Shown: piece after piece, positions 33,779 to 42,030 of the stretch
How the letters are laid out: the number at the start of each line of letters is the position of its first letter
How positions within the stretch are numbered: the first letter of the stretch is position 1
NCBI RefSeq assembly: GCF_002272135.1
Contig: NZ_NPBF01000021.1
Location: 172,095 to 236,094 of the forward strand
Direction: 5' to 3'
Length of the DNA stretch: 64,000 nt
From: Virgibacillus sp. 7505
Lineage (GTDB): Bacteria; Bacillota; Bacilli; Bacillales; Amphibacillaceae
Notes under the pieces: generated by a model
What the model was told of the DNA's origin: nothing
Seen by the model: the letters and a program-made list of their open reading frames with translations, nothing else
Databases searched by the model: none
Translations under genes and position numbers: made by a program

Positions 33779-34966
33779 ATGACCAATAAAACTGAAACTA
33801 CATTAGAAACCATTTACTCGTTGATAGAAGAAATAGTTGACCAGACCATTGGCCCCTCTGCAGATCGGCTCGACCGGGAGAAAATCTTTCCTAAGGCGAA
33901 CATGCAGGAACTAGCTGATAAAGGATTGAACGGTATTTTACTGCCTGAATCCTTGGGGGGGCTGGATGCAGGGTACAAAGCATTTTCGATAGTGGCAGAA
34001 AAGATTGCTGCACACTGTCCTTCCACTGGTCTTGTTTACACGATGCATGTGGAAGCGGCCGATGTGATAGTCCGATTCGGATCGAAGGAACAGCAGGAGA
34101 AGTGGCTAAAACCTGTACAGGCGGGGAGCTTTGGCACAACCTCGACAAGTGAAAGAACCTCTGGAGGCAGATATTGGATCAACACGAGCCGAGCAAAACG
34201 GACGCTTCAAGGATATGAGCTTAATCTTGAAAAATCGTTTACGACAAGCAGCGGATTTGCTGATTTTTATATTGTTCAAACTGGCTCGCCCGAGGCTTCT
34301 TCAGCTGATGATTTGAGTTATTTTATCATCGAAGGAACGAACCCTGGCTTAAGCTATGGAAGCTGGGATGCGCTCGGAGTGAGAGGGAATCATAGCTCTT
34401 CACTCACTCTCGACAGAGTGCAAGTGCCGAAAGAAAATTTGCTCGGAAGTGAAGGGTCTGGCCGTACAATTGTAGAAACGAGTATTGCTTATTTGCTTGG
34501 CCTGGGTTCTGTCTGGACAGGCCTGGCTGGCGGCATTATTGATATAGTAACGGTTTATGCCAAACAGAATCATCATCGTGATGTGGAAAAAAGCCTTGGT
34601 GACTATCAGGTTATCCGCAGTTTGCTTGCTAAAGCCGTGATCCAATATAAAGGGCTTGCTGCCTGGCTGGAGCAGCTTCGAAGCGAGGTTGATCATCAGC
34701 TTAACAATGGCTCAGGAAAGCTTAGCCCCCCAACACAGCAGGATTTGCTGTCATTTAAAATACATGCTTCGGATACGGTGAATGATATTGCACAAATCGC
34801 CATGGACATTACAGGAGGTTATGGTTATAAAATTGGTAAGCTGGAACGGTTTTACCGAGATGCAAGAGCGGGTATTGTAATGGGACCTTCCAATAATCTT
34901 GCTCGTGAAATTCTTGCAAAGCAGCTTATAGGTATTTCAGATGATTTGTGGGGAGAAACCTCTTGA
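33779..34966 (+). CDS. Acyl-CoA-dehydrogenase-fold flavin monooxygenase (SfnB/DszC-like)
   Basis: 395-residue protein with the acyl-CoA dehydrogenase fold: N-terminal helical domain (residues 1-115), beta domain with GSFGTTSTSERTSGGRY near 117-133 and a C-terminal four-helix domain. The position of the catalytic Glu in true dehydrogenases (IYEGT after the DAR motif) reads RDARAGIVMGPSNN near 360, so the Glu is missing. Loss of this base is typical of relatives that act as flavin-dependent oxygenases, such as DszC and SfnB. Only 4 bases after the DszA-type gene; no clear strong ribosome site, so coupled translation is likely. Its stop codon lies in the terminator stem. Confidence 0.82.
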   Translation: MTNKTETTLETIYSLIEEIVDQTIGPSADRLDREKIFPKANMQELADKGLNGILLPESLGGLDAGYKAFSIVAEKIAAHCPSTGLVYTMHVEAADVIVRFGSKEQQEKWLKPVQAGSFGTTSTSERTSGGRYWINTSRAKRTLQGYELNLEKSFTTSSGFADFYIVQTGSPEASSADDLSYFIIEGTNPGLSYGSWDALGVRGNHSSSLTLDRVQVPKENLLGSEGSGRTIVETSIAYLLGLGSVWTGLAGGIIDIVTVYAKQNHHRDVEKSLGDYQVIRSLLAKAVIQYKGLAAWLEQLRSEVDHQLNNGSGKLSPPTQQDLLSFKIHASDTVNDIAQIAMDITGGYGYKIGKLERFYRDARAGIVMGPSNNLAREILAKQLIGISDDLWGETS

Positions 34967-34983
34967 TTAGAGGTTTCTTTTTT
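34954..34983 (+). terminator. Terminator of the S-box operon
   Basis: AGAAACCTCT / AGAGGTTTCT, 10-bp perfect stem with a 5-base loop, then five T. The stop codon TGA of the last gene falls at the stem-loop junction, so translation ends inside the hairpin. Confidence 0.88.
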
Positions 34984-34984
34984 C

Positions 34985-35270
34985 TGGGATATGAAAGATC
35001 CCTAGTTAATCTCATTATGAAAGTAACCATATGGGAATTTTTACATATGAAAAAACAAGGCTTGACCGACAAAATAAAGTACCCAGGAACGAATGTAATG
35101 GTAGAATGGGAGAGTAATAGCAGAGACAGTATAAAGAAAGAAGATGGATAGAAGTTTTCATTTCTTGACCATTGAAGAAGGAAATCGGCGGCTTCTTATG
35201 TAATTAGGTAAAGAAACCTTTTTGAAGGCGGATTATTTACAATTTGTTGGTTACTGACTACTTCCGCTAT
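34985..35270. other. Gap between the S-box operon and divIB, no gene recognised
   Basis: About 290 bases with only short open frames. None has a ribosome site plus a recognisable product, and I see no remnant of murG or murB. The divIB promoter begins at its right edge. Confidence 0.6.
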
Positions 35271-35277
35271 ATGAATG

Positions 35278-35286
35278 TGTTATAAT
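35278..35286 (+). promoter_or_regulatory. Extended -10 promoter of divIB
   Basis: TGTTATAAT, a perfect extended -10, 55 bases before the divIB start; -35 not convincing. It gives divIB-ftsA-ftsZ transcription independent of the operon inserted upstream. Confidence 0.6.
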
Positions 35287-35340
35287 TTTATAATTACAAT
35301 ACAAGCAGTTTTTGACTGTACAGCATAGGAAGAAGAGGAA

Positions 35341-36123
35341 ATGAGCGAAAAAAAGAAAATTGTTTCCATCGAGGACCGTATCCCAAAATTAAAACAAGCG
35401 AGAAAGAAAAAGGCGAATAGACGACTTATATTCTACTTGTCTATTTTCTTCGTACTTATCTTCATCATTGTGTACCTGCAATCGCCATTAAGCAATATTC
35501 ACCGCCTTGAAGTGGAAGGAAATGATTTTCTGCCTAAAGATACTATCATTCAAAGCAGCGGCCTGACTACTTCAGATAATATGTGGCGCATTGATAAGGA
35601 TGAAGCAATTAAACGGATAGAGGAAAATGAAGAAGTTGAAAAGGTATCAATAAGCAGAGGCTTCCCTGCCACTGTCACAATCAAAGTGACAGAGCTTGGC
35701 AGAGTAGGATATCTGCAGCAGGATGGCAGTTATCGCGCACTGCTGACCAATGGCAGTATCTCTGAAAAGAAATGGGAGCAGCCAAAATCCGATGCCCCGA
35801 CTCTCTATGGTTTTTCTGATGATAAGTATCTTAAAGAGATGGCAGAGGAACTTGCCGAATTGCCAGCTTCTATTACCGGTCTCATATCCGAGATACACTA
35901 CAAGCCATCAGAAGACAATCAATTCATCATTCAGCTTTTCATGAGTGACGGCAGGGAAGTGCAAGGAACAATCCGCACTTTCGCTACGAACATGGAGGCA
36001 TATCCTAGCATTGCTGCTCAGCTTGATCCAGAAGTCGATGGTGTACTCCATATGGGAGTAGGGACCTATTTCGAGCCTGCTGAGAAGGAAAAAGAAGATA
36101 ACGACCAAGAAGAAGGCAGATAA
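35341..36123 (+). CDS. divIB: Cell division protein DivIB (FtsQ)
   Basis: 260-residue bitopic divisome protein. Seen: basic cytoplasmic segment (RIPKLKQARKKKANRR), one membrane helix (about residues 30-50, LIFYLSIFFVLIFIIVYL), a POTRA domain beginning LSNIHRLEVEGNDFLPKDTI near 50, then the FtsQ beta domain and an acidic Glu-rich tail. It forms a complex with FtsL and DivIC. ATG after AGAGG. B. subtilis murB precedes divIB and ylxW/ylxX/sbp follow it; both sets are missing here. Confidence 0.93.
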   Translation: MSEKKKIVSIEDRIPKLKQARKKKANRRLIFYLSIFFVLIFIIVYLQSPLSNIHRLEVEGNDFLPKDTIIQSSGLTTSDNMWRIDKDEAIKRIEENEEVEKVSISRGFPATVTIKVTELGRVGYLQQDGSYRALLTNGSISEKKWEQPKSDAPTLYGFSDDKYLKEMAEELAELPASITGLISEIHYKPSEDNQFIIQLFMSDGREVQGTIRTFATNMEAYPSIAAQLDPEVDGVLHMGVGTYFEPAEKEKEDNDQEEGR

Positions 36124-36256
36124 GCAGAAATTCGTGGTATTTTGTCAGTTTATGTAGAATAAACGGGCTATATGCGGTATAGTCGAATCAAATACGAGTA
36201 TATTAGGCTAAATTCTTACAGAATGTCGCTTTTTAGGCAAAATTTCTCGTGAAATT

Positions 36257-36265
36257 TGTTATAAT
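36257..36265 (+). promoter_or_regulatory. Extended -10 promoter of ftsA-ftsZ
   Basis: TGTTATAAT, about 90 bases before the ftsA start, the same extended -10 sequence as before divIB. No good -35 is seen. The 232-base divIB-ftsA gap holds nothing else that I recognise. Confidence 0.55.
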
Positions 36266-36355
36266 TATGCGTGTCTCAATACAAATGTTAATAATGAAAC
36301 GAAAATGTAAAAACAATGCTGGGCGACATGTCTCTAGGATTAGGAGGTGCCTTAC

Positions 36356-37639
36356 GTGAACAACAGTGAAATTTTAGTCAGCTTAGATGTAGGAACATCA
36401 AATATTAAAGTGATTATCGGGGAAGTATTTCAGGATTCCCTTAACATAATCGGTGTCGGTACGGCAAAATCAAAAGGCCTGAAGAAAGGCGCCATCGTCG
36501 ATATCGACCAAACTGTCCAATCGATCCGCAGTGCTGTAGAACAAGCAGAGCGGATGGTCGGTATGCAAATCGAACGTGTAGTCGTCGGTGTCAATGGGAA
36601 TCAGATTCAGCTGCATCCATGCCATGGAGTAGTGGCTGTATCCAATGAAACCCGTGAGATAGACGATGAGGATATTGCGCGAGTAATTGACGCGGCGCAG
36701 GTTGTGTCCATTCCGCCGGAACGTGAAATAGTCGATGTGGTTCCAAAACAGTTCATCGTAGATGGATTGGACGGTATCAATGACCCTCGCGGCATGATTG
36801 GTGTTCGATTAGAAATGGAAGGAACAATCATTACTTGTTCCCGTACAGTCTTACATAATCTATTGAAATGCGTCGAGAGAGCCAACTTAGAAGTGATGGA
36901 TATATGTCTGCAGCCATTGGCTGCAGGGGCTGTCGCCCTTTCAGAGGATGAAAAGAACCTTGGTGTTGGATTGATCGACATCGGCGGAGGCAATACAACT
37001 GTCTCTGTGTTCGGAAATGGTCAGCTCATGGCAACTAGTGTGGTTCCTCTTGGCGGCGAGAATATTAGCAAGGATATATCTATAGGACTGAAGACTTCCT
37101 CCGAACAAGCGGAAGAAATCAAAATTGGATATGGACATGCTTTCTACGACGATGCCAGGGAGGATGAGACATTCGAAGCGTCGATTATCGGCAGCAACAA
37201 GAAACAAAACTTCTCCCAGCTTGATGTTGCAGACATAGTGGAAGCCCGTGTTGAAGAAATATTTGCATACGCCGACAGCGAAATCAAGCGCATGGGCTTC
37301 CCTGAACTCCCGGGCGGCTATGTCCTCACCGGCGGAACATCCATGATGCCAGGCATGCTTGAACTGGCACAGGACTGCTTCCAGGCGAATGTGAGACTTG
37401 CGATCCCGGATTATTTAGGAGTGCGGGAACCGCAGTTTACAAGCGCCGTTGGAATCTTGCAATTTGCCTATCGGAATGCGAGAATACAAGGGAAGGAGAT
37501 CTTCTCTGCTGTGACAGAAGGAGATTTCGATGAGCCGGAAAGAAGACCGGCAAAACCCGCTAAATCAGAAAAGAAAAAAGGCGAAGAAAAAAAGAAAGAA
37601 TCAGGTATTGCTAACCTGTTCAAGTACTTTTTCGATTAA
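36356..37639 (+). CDS. ftsA: Cell division protein FtsA
   Basis: 427-residue actin-like ATPase that tethers FtsZ to the membrane. Seen: phosphate-1 motif SLDVGTSNIKVIIGE near residue 7, GVNGNQIQLH near 78, the SHS2 (1C) region, GLIDIGGGNTTVSVFGNG (phosphate-2) near 203, LTGGTSMMPGM (adenosine loop) near 322 and a C-terminal amphipathic helix (IANLFKYFFD) as membrane anchor after a charged Lys/Glu linker. GTG at 36356 has AGGAGG 8 bases upstream; an earlier GTG at 36347 overlaps that site. Confidence 0.96.
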   Translation: MNNSEILVSLDVGTSNIKVIIGEVFQDSLNIIGVGTAKSKGLKKGAIVDIDQTVQSIRSAVEQAERMVGMQIERVVVGVNGNQIQLHPCHGVVAVSNETREIDDEDIARVIDAAQVVSIPPEREIVDVVPKQFIVDGLDGINDPRGMIGVRLEMEGTIITCSRTVLHNLLKCVERANLEVMDICLQPLAAGAVALSEDEKNLGVGLIDIGGGNTTVSVFGNGQLMATSVVPLGGENISKDISIGLKTSSEQAEEIKIGYGHAFYDDAREDETFEASIIGSNKKQNFSQLDVADIVEARVEEIFAYADSEIKRMGFPELPGGYVLTGGTSMMPGMLELAQDCFQANVRLAIPDYLGVREPQFTSAVGILQFAYRNARIQGKEIFSAVTEGDFDEPERRPAKPAKSEKKKGEEKKKESGIANLFKYFFD

Positions 37640-37697
37640 GACAGACACGTCAGCTCGATTGAAGGGAAAGACGGTTTGTAAATAGGAGGACGTTAAG

Positions 37698-38867
37698 ATG
37701 TTAGAGTTTGACACAAATATGGAAACATTAGCGACAATAAAAGTCATCGGCGTCGGCGGAGGCGGAAGCAACGCCGTCAACCGAATGATCGAACATGGCG
37801 TCCAAGGCGTGGACTTTATTGCAGTAAATACTGATTCACAGGCATTGAATCTATCTAAAGCAGATGTCAAAATGCAGATTGGTGCGAAACTGACTCGCGG
37901 TCTTGGTGCTGGTGCCAACCCGGAAGTTGGCCGCAAAGCAGCAGAAGAAAGCAAAGAACAGATCCAGGAAGTTCTCCAAGGGGCCGACATGGTATTCGTT
38001 ACAGCCGGTATGGGAGGCGGTACTGGTACAGGTGCTGCACCAGTTATCGCACAGATAGCCAAAGAGCTTGGCGCATTGACAGTCGGTATCGTTACACGTC
38101 CATTCTCTTTCGAGGGACGTAAGCGTCAGACGCAGGCTTTAGCTGGAACGGATGCTCTAAAGGGTAGTGTAGATACACTTATCGTCATCCCGAATGACCG
38201 CTTGCTTGAAATTGTTGATAAAAACACGCCTATGCTTGAGGCATTCCGTGAAGCGGATAATGTCCTTCGTCAAGGTGTACAAGGTATTTCCGAACTGATT
38301 GCCGTTCCTGGTTTGATCAACGTCGACTTTGCTGACGTGAAGACGATCATGGCTGATAAAGGATCTGCACTTATGGGTATCGGTATTGCAACTGGTGAAA
38401 ACCGGGCGACTGAGGCTGCGAAGAAAGCTATCAGCTCTCCATTGCTAGAGACCTCTATCGATGGAGCACATGGTGTTCTGATGAACATCTCCGGCGGTAC
38501 GAACCTAAGCCTGTATGAAGTACAGGAAGCGGCTGATATCGTAACAAGTGCGGCCGATCAGGAAGTAAACGTAATCTTCGGGTCCGTCATCAATGAAGAT
38601 TTGAAAGATGAAATCGTTGTAACTGTCATTGCGACAGGATTCGATGAAGCTCAAATCCAGCAAGCTATGAATGCACCTCGTCCGAAAGCACGTCCGGTAG
38701 AGAAGGAAGTTCAAAGCACGCAGCAGCCTGCGACATCGGAAAGAAGAAGAGAGCGGGAAGAACTGCGCAGGGAAACACCATCTCCGCAGCAGCAACAGAC
38801 GCGTAAGCAGGAAGAGGATACATTGGATATCCCGACATTCCTTCGCAATCGCAACCGCAGAAAATAA
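37698..38867 (+). CDS. ftsZ: Cell division protein FtsZ
   Basis: 389-residue tubulin-like GTPase that forms the Z ring. Seen: [13 protein letters not shown] near residue 17, tubulin signature [20 protein letters not shown] near 105, the synergy-loop region [11 protein letters not shown] near 208, a variable Gln/Arg/Glu-rich linker (about 320-372) and the conserved C-terminal peptide [14 protein letters not shown] that binds FtsA, SepF and EzrA. ATG with AGGAGG. A terminator follows; the bpr/bpf genes found next in B. subtilis are absent. Confidence 0.98.
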   Translation: MLEFDTNMETLATIKVIGVGGGGSNAVNRMIEHGVQGVDFIAVNTDSQALNLSKADVKMQIGAKLTRGLGAGANPEVGRKAAEESKEQIQEVLQGADMVFVTAGMGGGTGTGAAPVIAQIAKELGALTVGIVTRPFSFEGRKRQTQALAGTDALKGSVDTLIVIPNDRLLEIVDKNTPMLEAFREADNVLRQGVQGISELIAVPGLINVDFADVKTIMADKGSALMGIGIATGENRATEAAKKAISSPLLETSIDGAHGVLMNISGGTNLSLYEVQEAADIVTSAADQEVNVIFGSVINEDLKDEIVVTVIATGFDEAQIQQAMNAPRPKARPVEKEVQSTQQPATSERRREREELRRETPSPQQQQTRKQEEDTLDIPTFLRNRNRRK

Positions 38868-38873
38868 TAATCA

Positions 38874-38910
38874 CAAAGGATAGCATCCTATGATGCTATC
38901 CTTTTTTTTA
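38874..38910 (+). terminator. Terminator after ftsZ
   Basis: AAAGGATAGCATC / GATGCTATCCTTT stem with a 4-base loop followed by a run of T. Confidence 0.92.
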
Positions 38911-38922
38911 TGCCAAGAAATG

Positions 38923-39009
38923 TTAGACAAATTAGGCGGAAAATACATAAAAATAGTGCGCTGATGCGTGCATAAACTGACAGTATTTGAATCGGCTCTC
39001 CGTTATACT
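38923..39009 (+). promoter_or_regulatory. spoIIG promoter with long spacer and Spo0A box
   Basis: CTGACA (38977-38982) and TATACT (39004-39009) are separated by 21 bases, like the abnormal 22-base spacing of the Spo0A-activated B. subtilis spoIIG promoter. TTAGACAAA at 38923-38931 is the complement-strand Spo0A box with one mismatch (8 of 9), about 85-90 bases before the start point, where site 1 lies in B. subtilis. Confidence 0.6.
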
Positions 39010-39044
39010 AGCTTCATCTATTAAAGAAGAAGGGGATAGCTGAC

Positions 39045-39965
39045 GTGACAATCTATCTGGATGCAGTCTGGACGCTCAATCTATTTTTGGACTGGCTGCT
39101 GTTATTATGTACGCAAGCTATTGCAAGGTTGCAAGTACCAAAGCTTCGTATATTTGCAGGCGCCGTTGTAGCTTCACTCATTGTTCCAGTAACAGTCTAT
39201 TTTCCCGAGAGCTTACTGGCCCACCCAGCAGGTAAATTGCTTTTTTCCATGCTAATCATCTGGACAGCTTTCGGATTCCGCTCTGTCACCCGTTTTTTAA
39301 AGCTGCTGCTGCTTTTTTATTTTGTTACCTTCGCAGTAGGCGGCAGTCTATTCGCCATCCATTATATGCTGCAGACTCAAGCTGCATTCACTTCTGCCTC
39401 CTTCTTGACTGTAAGCACAGGATATGGTGATCACGTCAGCTGGCTTTTCGTAGCCATCATGTTTCCGATTGCTTTGTATTTTACTAAAAGCAGAATGGAC
39501 AAGCAGCGCTTTGAGCAATTCCGTTATGATCAGCTGCACAACGTTCAAGTGAGCATCAATGGCATTGCACATAAAACAGAAGGCTTCATCGATAGCGGAA
39601 ATCATCTGTCTGATCCGTTAACGAAGCGGCCTGTCGTAATCTGTGATCAGCTTTTTTTGAGGAACTGGTTCACTGAAGAAGAATGGCAGCTGTTGGCCCA
39701 AGCAAACAGCGATTTGGATTTGGATTTGCTGCCAAAGGACTGGCCCTATGAATTTTCTGTCGTTCCGTATCAGGGTGTGAATGGGGAAGGGGCCCTCATG
39801 TTGGTTTTAAAGCCGGATAGCATTTTGATTGAAATGGAGCAAGTTCAGATCGAAACCGACCGAGTCTGGATTGGAATTCAATTCGGTAATCTTACCGCAG
39901 ACCGACGCTATCACTGTCTGCTTCATCCGTCACTAGTACACGATGCCAGCACGCAAGCGGGCTAA
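39045..39965 (+). CDS. spoIIGA: Sigma-E processing peptidase SpoIIGA
   Basis: 306-residue membrane-embedded aspartic protease of the mother cell that removes the pro-sequence of sigma-E after a signal from the forespore protein SpoIIR. Seen: five to six N-terminal helices (about residues 1-150) and a cytoplasmic protease domain with the active-site motif [19 protein letters not shown] near 180 (DSGN). GTG start with AGAAGGGG upstream. Cotranscribed with its substrate gene sigE, 17 bases downstream. Confidence 0.95.
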   Translation: MTIYLDAVWTLNLFLDWLLLLCTQAIARLQVPKLRIFAGAVVASLIVPVTVYFPESLLAHPAGKLLFSMLIIWTAFGFRSVTRFLKLLLLFYFVTFAVGGSLFAIHYMLQTQAAFTSASFLTVSTGYGDHVSWLFVAIMFPIALYFTKSRMDKQRFEQFRYDQLHNVQVSINGIAHKTEGFIDSGNHLSDPLTKRPVVICDQLFLRNWFTEEEWQLLAQANSDLDLDLLPKDWPYEFSVVPYQGVNGEGALMLVLKPDSILIEMEQVQIETDRVWIGIQFGNLTADRRYHCLLHPSLVHDASTQAG

Positions 39966-39982
39966 GAAGAAGGGAGATAAAC

Positions 39983-40702
39983 ATGGGAATGAAAGCATGG
40001 AAGCTGAAAATATGGTGGTATAAAATTCTCGTCAAGCTTAAAATCAAGCGAAAGGAAATTTATTATATCGGAGGCAGCGAGGCTTTGCCTCCTCCATTAT
40101 CGAAGGAAGAGGAGTTCAAATTGCTCCAGCTCCTGCCTACTGGTGATAAATCGGCAAGAGCGATGCTGATTGAGCGCAACCTTCGCCTAGTGGTGTATAT
40201 AGCGAGGAAGTTCGAAAATACCGGCATCAATATAGAAGACTTGATTAGCATTGGAACAATCGGTTTGATCAAGGCTGTGAATACTTTCAATCCAGAAAAG
40301 AAAATCAAGCTTGCAACATACGCTTCCCGCTGTATAGAAAATGAAATTCTCATGTATTTACGCCGGAATAGCAAACTGAAATCAGAAATCAGTTTTGATG
40401 AACCGCTCAATATTGATTGGGATGGCAATGAACTGCTTTTATCAGATGTATTAGGAACGGACGATGACATCATCACGAAGGATATCGAGAAGAATGTAGA
40501 TAAGAATTTACTAAAAAAAGCCTTGGAACAGCTCAATGACAGAGAAAAGCAAATCATGGAACTGCGCTTTGGGCTTATCGGTCAGGAAGAGAAAACGCAA
40601 AAAGATGTGGCGGATATGCTCGGCATATCCCAGTCTTATATATCCCGTTTGGAAAAGAAGATTATCCGCCGATTGCAAAAAGAATTTAATAAAATGCTCT
40701 AA
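39983..40702 (+). CDS. sigE: RNA polymerase sigma-E factor (pro-form)
   Basis: 239-residue sigma-70-family factor for early mother-cell gene expression. Seen: an N-terminal basic amphipathic pro-sequence (about 27 residues, [15 protein letters not shown]) that ends before [14 protein letters not shown], region 2 with [20 protein letters not shown] and [19 protein letters not shown], and region 4 with [12 protein letters not shown] and the helix-turn-helix [20 protein letters not shown]. Almost identical to B. subtilis SigE in the core. ATG after GAAGGGAG. Confidence 0.97.
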   Translation: MGMKAWKLKIWWYKILVKLKIKRKEIYYIGGSEALPPPLSKEEEFKLLQLLPTGDKSARAMLIERNLRLVVYIARKFENTGINIEDLISIGTIGLIKAVNTFNPEKKIKLATYASRCIENEILMYLRRNSKLKSEISFDEPLNIDWDGNELLLSDVLGTDDDIITKDIEKNVDKNLLKKALEQLNDREKQIMELRFGLIGQEEKTQKDVADMLGISQSYISRLEKKIIRRLQKEFNKML

Positions 40703-40710
40703 GCCTTACT

Positions 40711-40754
40711 GGTGCCTGTATTTGTCCACTGCCGGACAATGTCAGGCACCTTTT
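40711..40754 (+). terminator. Terminator-like hairpin between sigE and sigG
   Basis: GGTGCCTG / CAGGCACC (40711-40718 and 40743-40750) with an inner TTGTCC / GGACAA pairing, followed by only four T. Confidence 0.7.
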
Positions 40755-40760
40755 GTCTTT

Positions 40761-40790
40761 GCATAAAAAAATTCCCGCGGGGAGATACTG
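40761..40790 (+). promoter_or_regulatory. Sigma-F/sigma-G promoter of sigG
   Basis: GCATA (40761-40765), 15-base spacer, GGAGATACTG (40781-40790), which fits the forespore pattern GYATA-N15-GGNNANANTR at every fixed base. B. subtilis sigG is transcribed by sigma-F and later by sigma-G itself. Confidence 0.75.
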
Positions 40791-40827
40791 TGCTTGCATC
40801 GTATCTTCATTCGGGAGGTCAAGGAAT

Positions 40828-41610
40828 ATGTCGAGACAGAAAGTTGAAATATGTGGGGTAGATACTTCAAAGCTGCCAGTACTCAAAAATGAGGAAATGA
40901 AAAAGCTATTCATCCGCATGCAGCAAGAAGACGACATTTCAGCCCGGGAAGAACTCGTCAATGGGAATCTCCGACTTGTGCTCAGTGTTATTCAGCGCTT
41001 CAATAATCGAGGAGAATATGTTGACGATCTTTTTCAAGTAGGCTGTATCGGACTAATGAAATCCATTGATAATTTCGATTTGAAGCATAATGTGCGTTTT
41101 TCTACATACGCAGTGCCGATGATCATAGGGGAAATTCGCCGCTACTTACGAGATAATAATCCGATTCGGGTCTCTCGTTCCTTGCGTGATACGGCATATA
41201 AAGCTTTGCAGGTACGTGAGCAGCTGATTGCGAAGACTTCTAAAGACCCAACAACAGCTGAGATTGCTGCAGAGCTAGGTGTACAGCCCTCTGATATAAC
41301 ATTCGCAATGGATGCGATCCAGGATCCGGTTTCTTTGTTCGAGCCGATTTATAACGATGGCGGTGACCCGATATTCGTTTTGGATCAGCTTCGCAGCGAG
41401 TCGGAAAATGATGCTAACTGGCTCGATAATCTTTCTTTGAAAGAAGGTATGCATCGTCTGAACGAACGGGAAAAAATGATTCTGAACAAGCGTTTCTTCC
41501 AAGGCAAAACACAGATGGAAGTCGCAGACGAAATTGGTATATCCCAAGCACAAGTATCGCGGCTGGAAAAAGCTGCAATAGAAGAAATGAATAAACAAAT
41601 GTTCGAGTGA
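40828..41610 (+). CDS. sigG: RNA polymerase sigma-G factor
   Basis: 260-residue forespore-specific sigma factor for late forespore genes. Seen: start SRQKVEICGVDTSKLPVLKN as in B. subtilis, region 2 with GNLRLVLSVIQRFNNRGEYV and DLFQVGCIGLMKSIDNFDL, region 3 IRVSRSLRDTAYKALQVREQ, and region 4 with NEREKMILNKRFFQGKTQME and the helix-turn-helix GISQAQVSRLEK. ATG at 40828 after GGAGGTCAAGGA; the longer frame from 40753 would translate its own promoter. Followed by a terminator; B. subtilis ylmA, next in that genome, is missing. Confidence 0.97.
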   Translation: MSRQKVEICGVDTSKLPVLKNEEMKKLFIRMQQEDDISAREELVNGNLRLVLSVIQRFNNRGEYVDDLFQVGCIGLMKSIDNFDLKHNVRFSTYAVPMIIGEIRRYLRDNNPIRVSRSLRDTAYKALQVREQLIAKTSKDPTTAEIAAELGVQPSDITFAMDAIQDPVSLFEPIYNDGGDPIFVLDQLRSESENDANWLDNLSLKEGMHRLNEREKMILNKRFFQGKTQMEVADEIGISQAQVSRLEKAAIEEMNKQMFE

Positions 41611-41611
41611 A

Positions 41612-41637
41612 GACACCTGATTCAGGTGTCTTTTTTA
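41612..41637 (+). terminator. Terminator after sigG
   Basis: GACACCTGA / TCAGGTGTC perfect palindrome followed by six T. Confidence 0.9.
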
Positions 41638-41705
41638 TGTTTGCATGCTAATTCATGAGCTTGGCCGCATAGACTAGAAGAAAAGAGCAAAGGGGCTACG
41701 TATTG

Positions 41706-41969
41706 ATGACATTAACCGAATTGCAGATGAAGGATATAGTTCTGATGGAGAATGGTAAAAAAGTAGGGAATGTGTCCGATTTGGAAATCAATGAACAAAA
41801 TGGTCATATATCAGCAATTATCGTAACACTTCGAGGGAAGATGATGGGGCTGTTCGGGAAGGAAGAGGAATTAGTCGTTCCATGGAATCAGATCATCACG
41901 ATTGGAACAGATGTCATCTTAATCAAAAGTCCTGAACAAGCATCTTTGACAGAAGAAGCGAGCAAGTAA
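41706..41969 (+). CDS. ylmC: YlmC/YmxH-family PRC-barrel protein
   Basis: 87-residue PRC-barrel domain protein: ELQMKDIVLMENGKKVGNVSDLEINEQNG at the start, GLFGKEEELVVPWNQIITIGTDVIL at residues 48-72. Members are linked to sporulation in Firmicutes but have no established biochemical role. ATG at 41706 after AAAGGGG; TTG at 41703 directly before it is an alternative. Confidence 0.85.
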   Translation: MTLTELQMKDIVLMENGKKVGNVSDLEINEQNGHISAIIVTLRGKMMGLFGKEEELVVPWNQIITIGTDVILIKSPEQASLTEEASK

Positions 41970-41994
41970 TCTTGTACAGAATCAAGCGGAAATA

Positions 41995-42003
41995 TGGTAC
42001 TAT
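41995..42003 (+). promoter_or_regulatory. Possible extended -10 promoter of the ylmD-ylmH genes
   Basis: TGGTACTAT extended -10, 28 bases before the ylmD start. TTGTAC lies upstream but with 20-base spacing. Confidence 0.4.
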
Positions 42004-42030
42004 AAAAGCAATCAGAGGAGTGGGTACCAT

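Noticed and set aside
34948..35151. 67-codon open frame after the S-box operon
   Set aside because: It starts inside the preceding gene and runs through its terminator; no ribosome site and no recognisable product.
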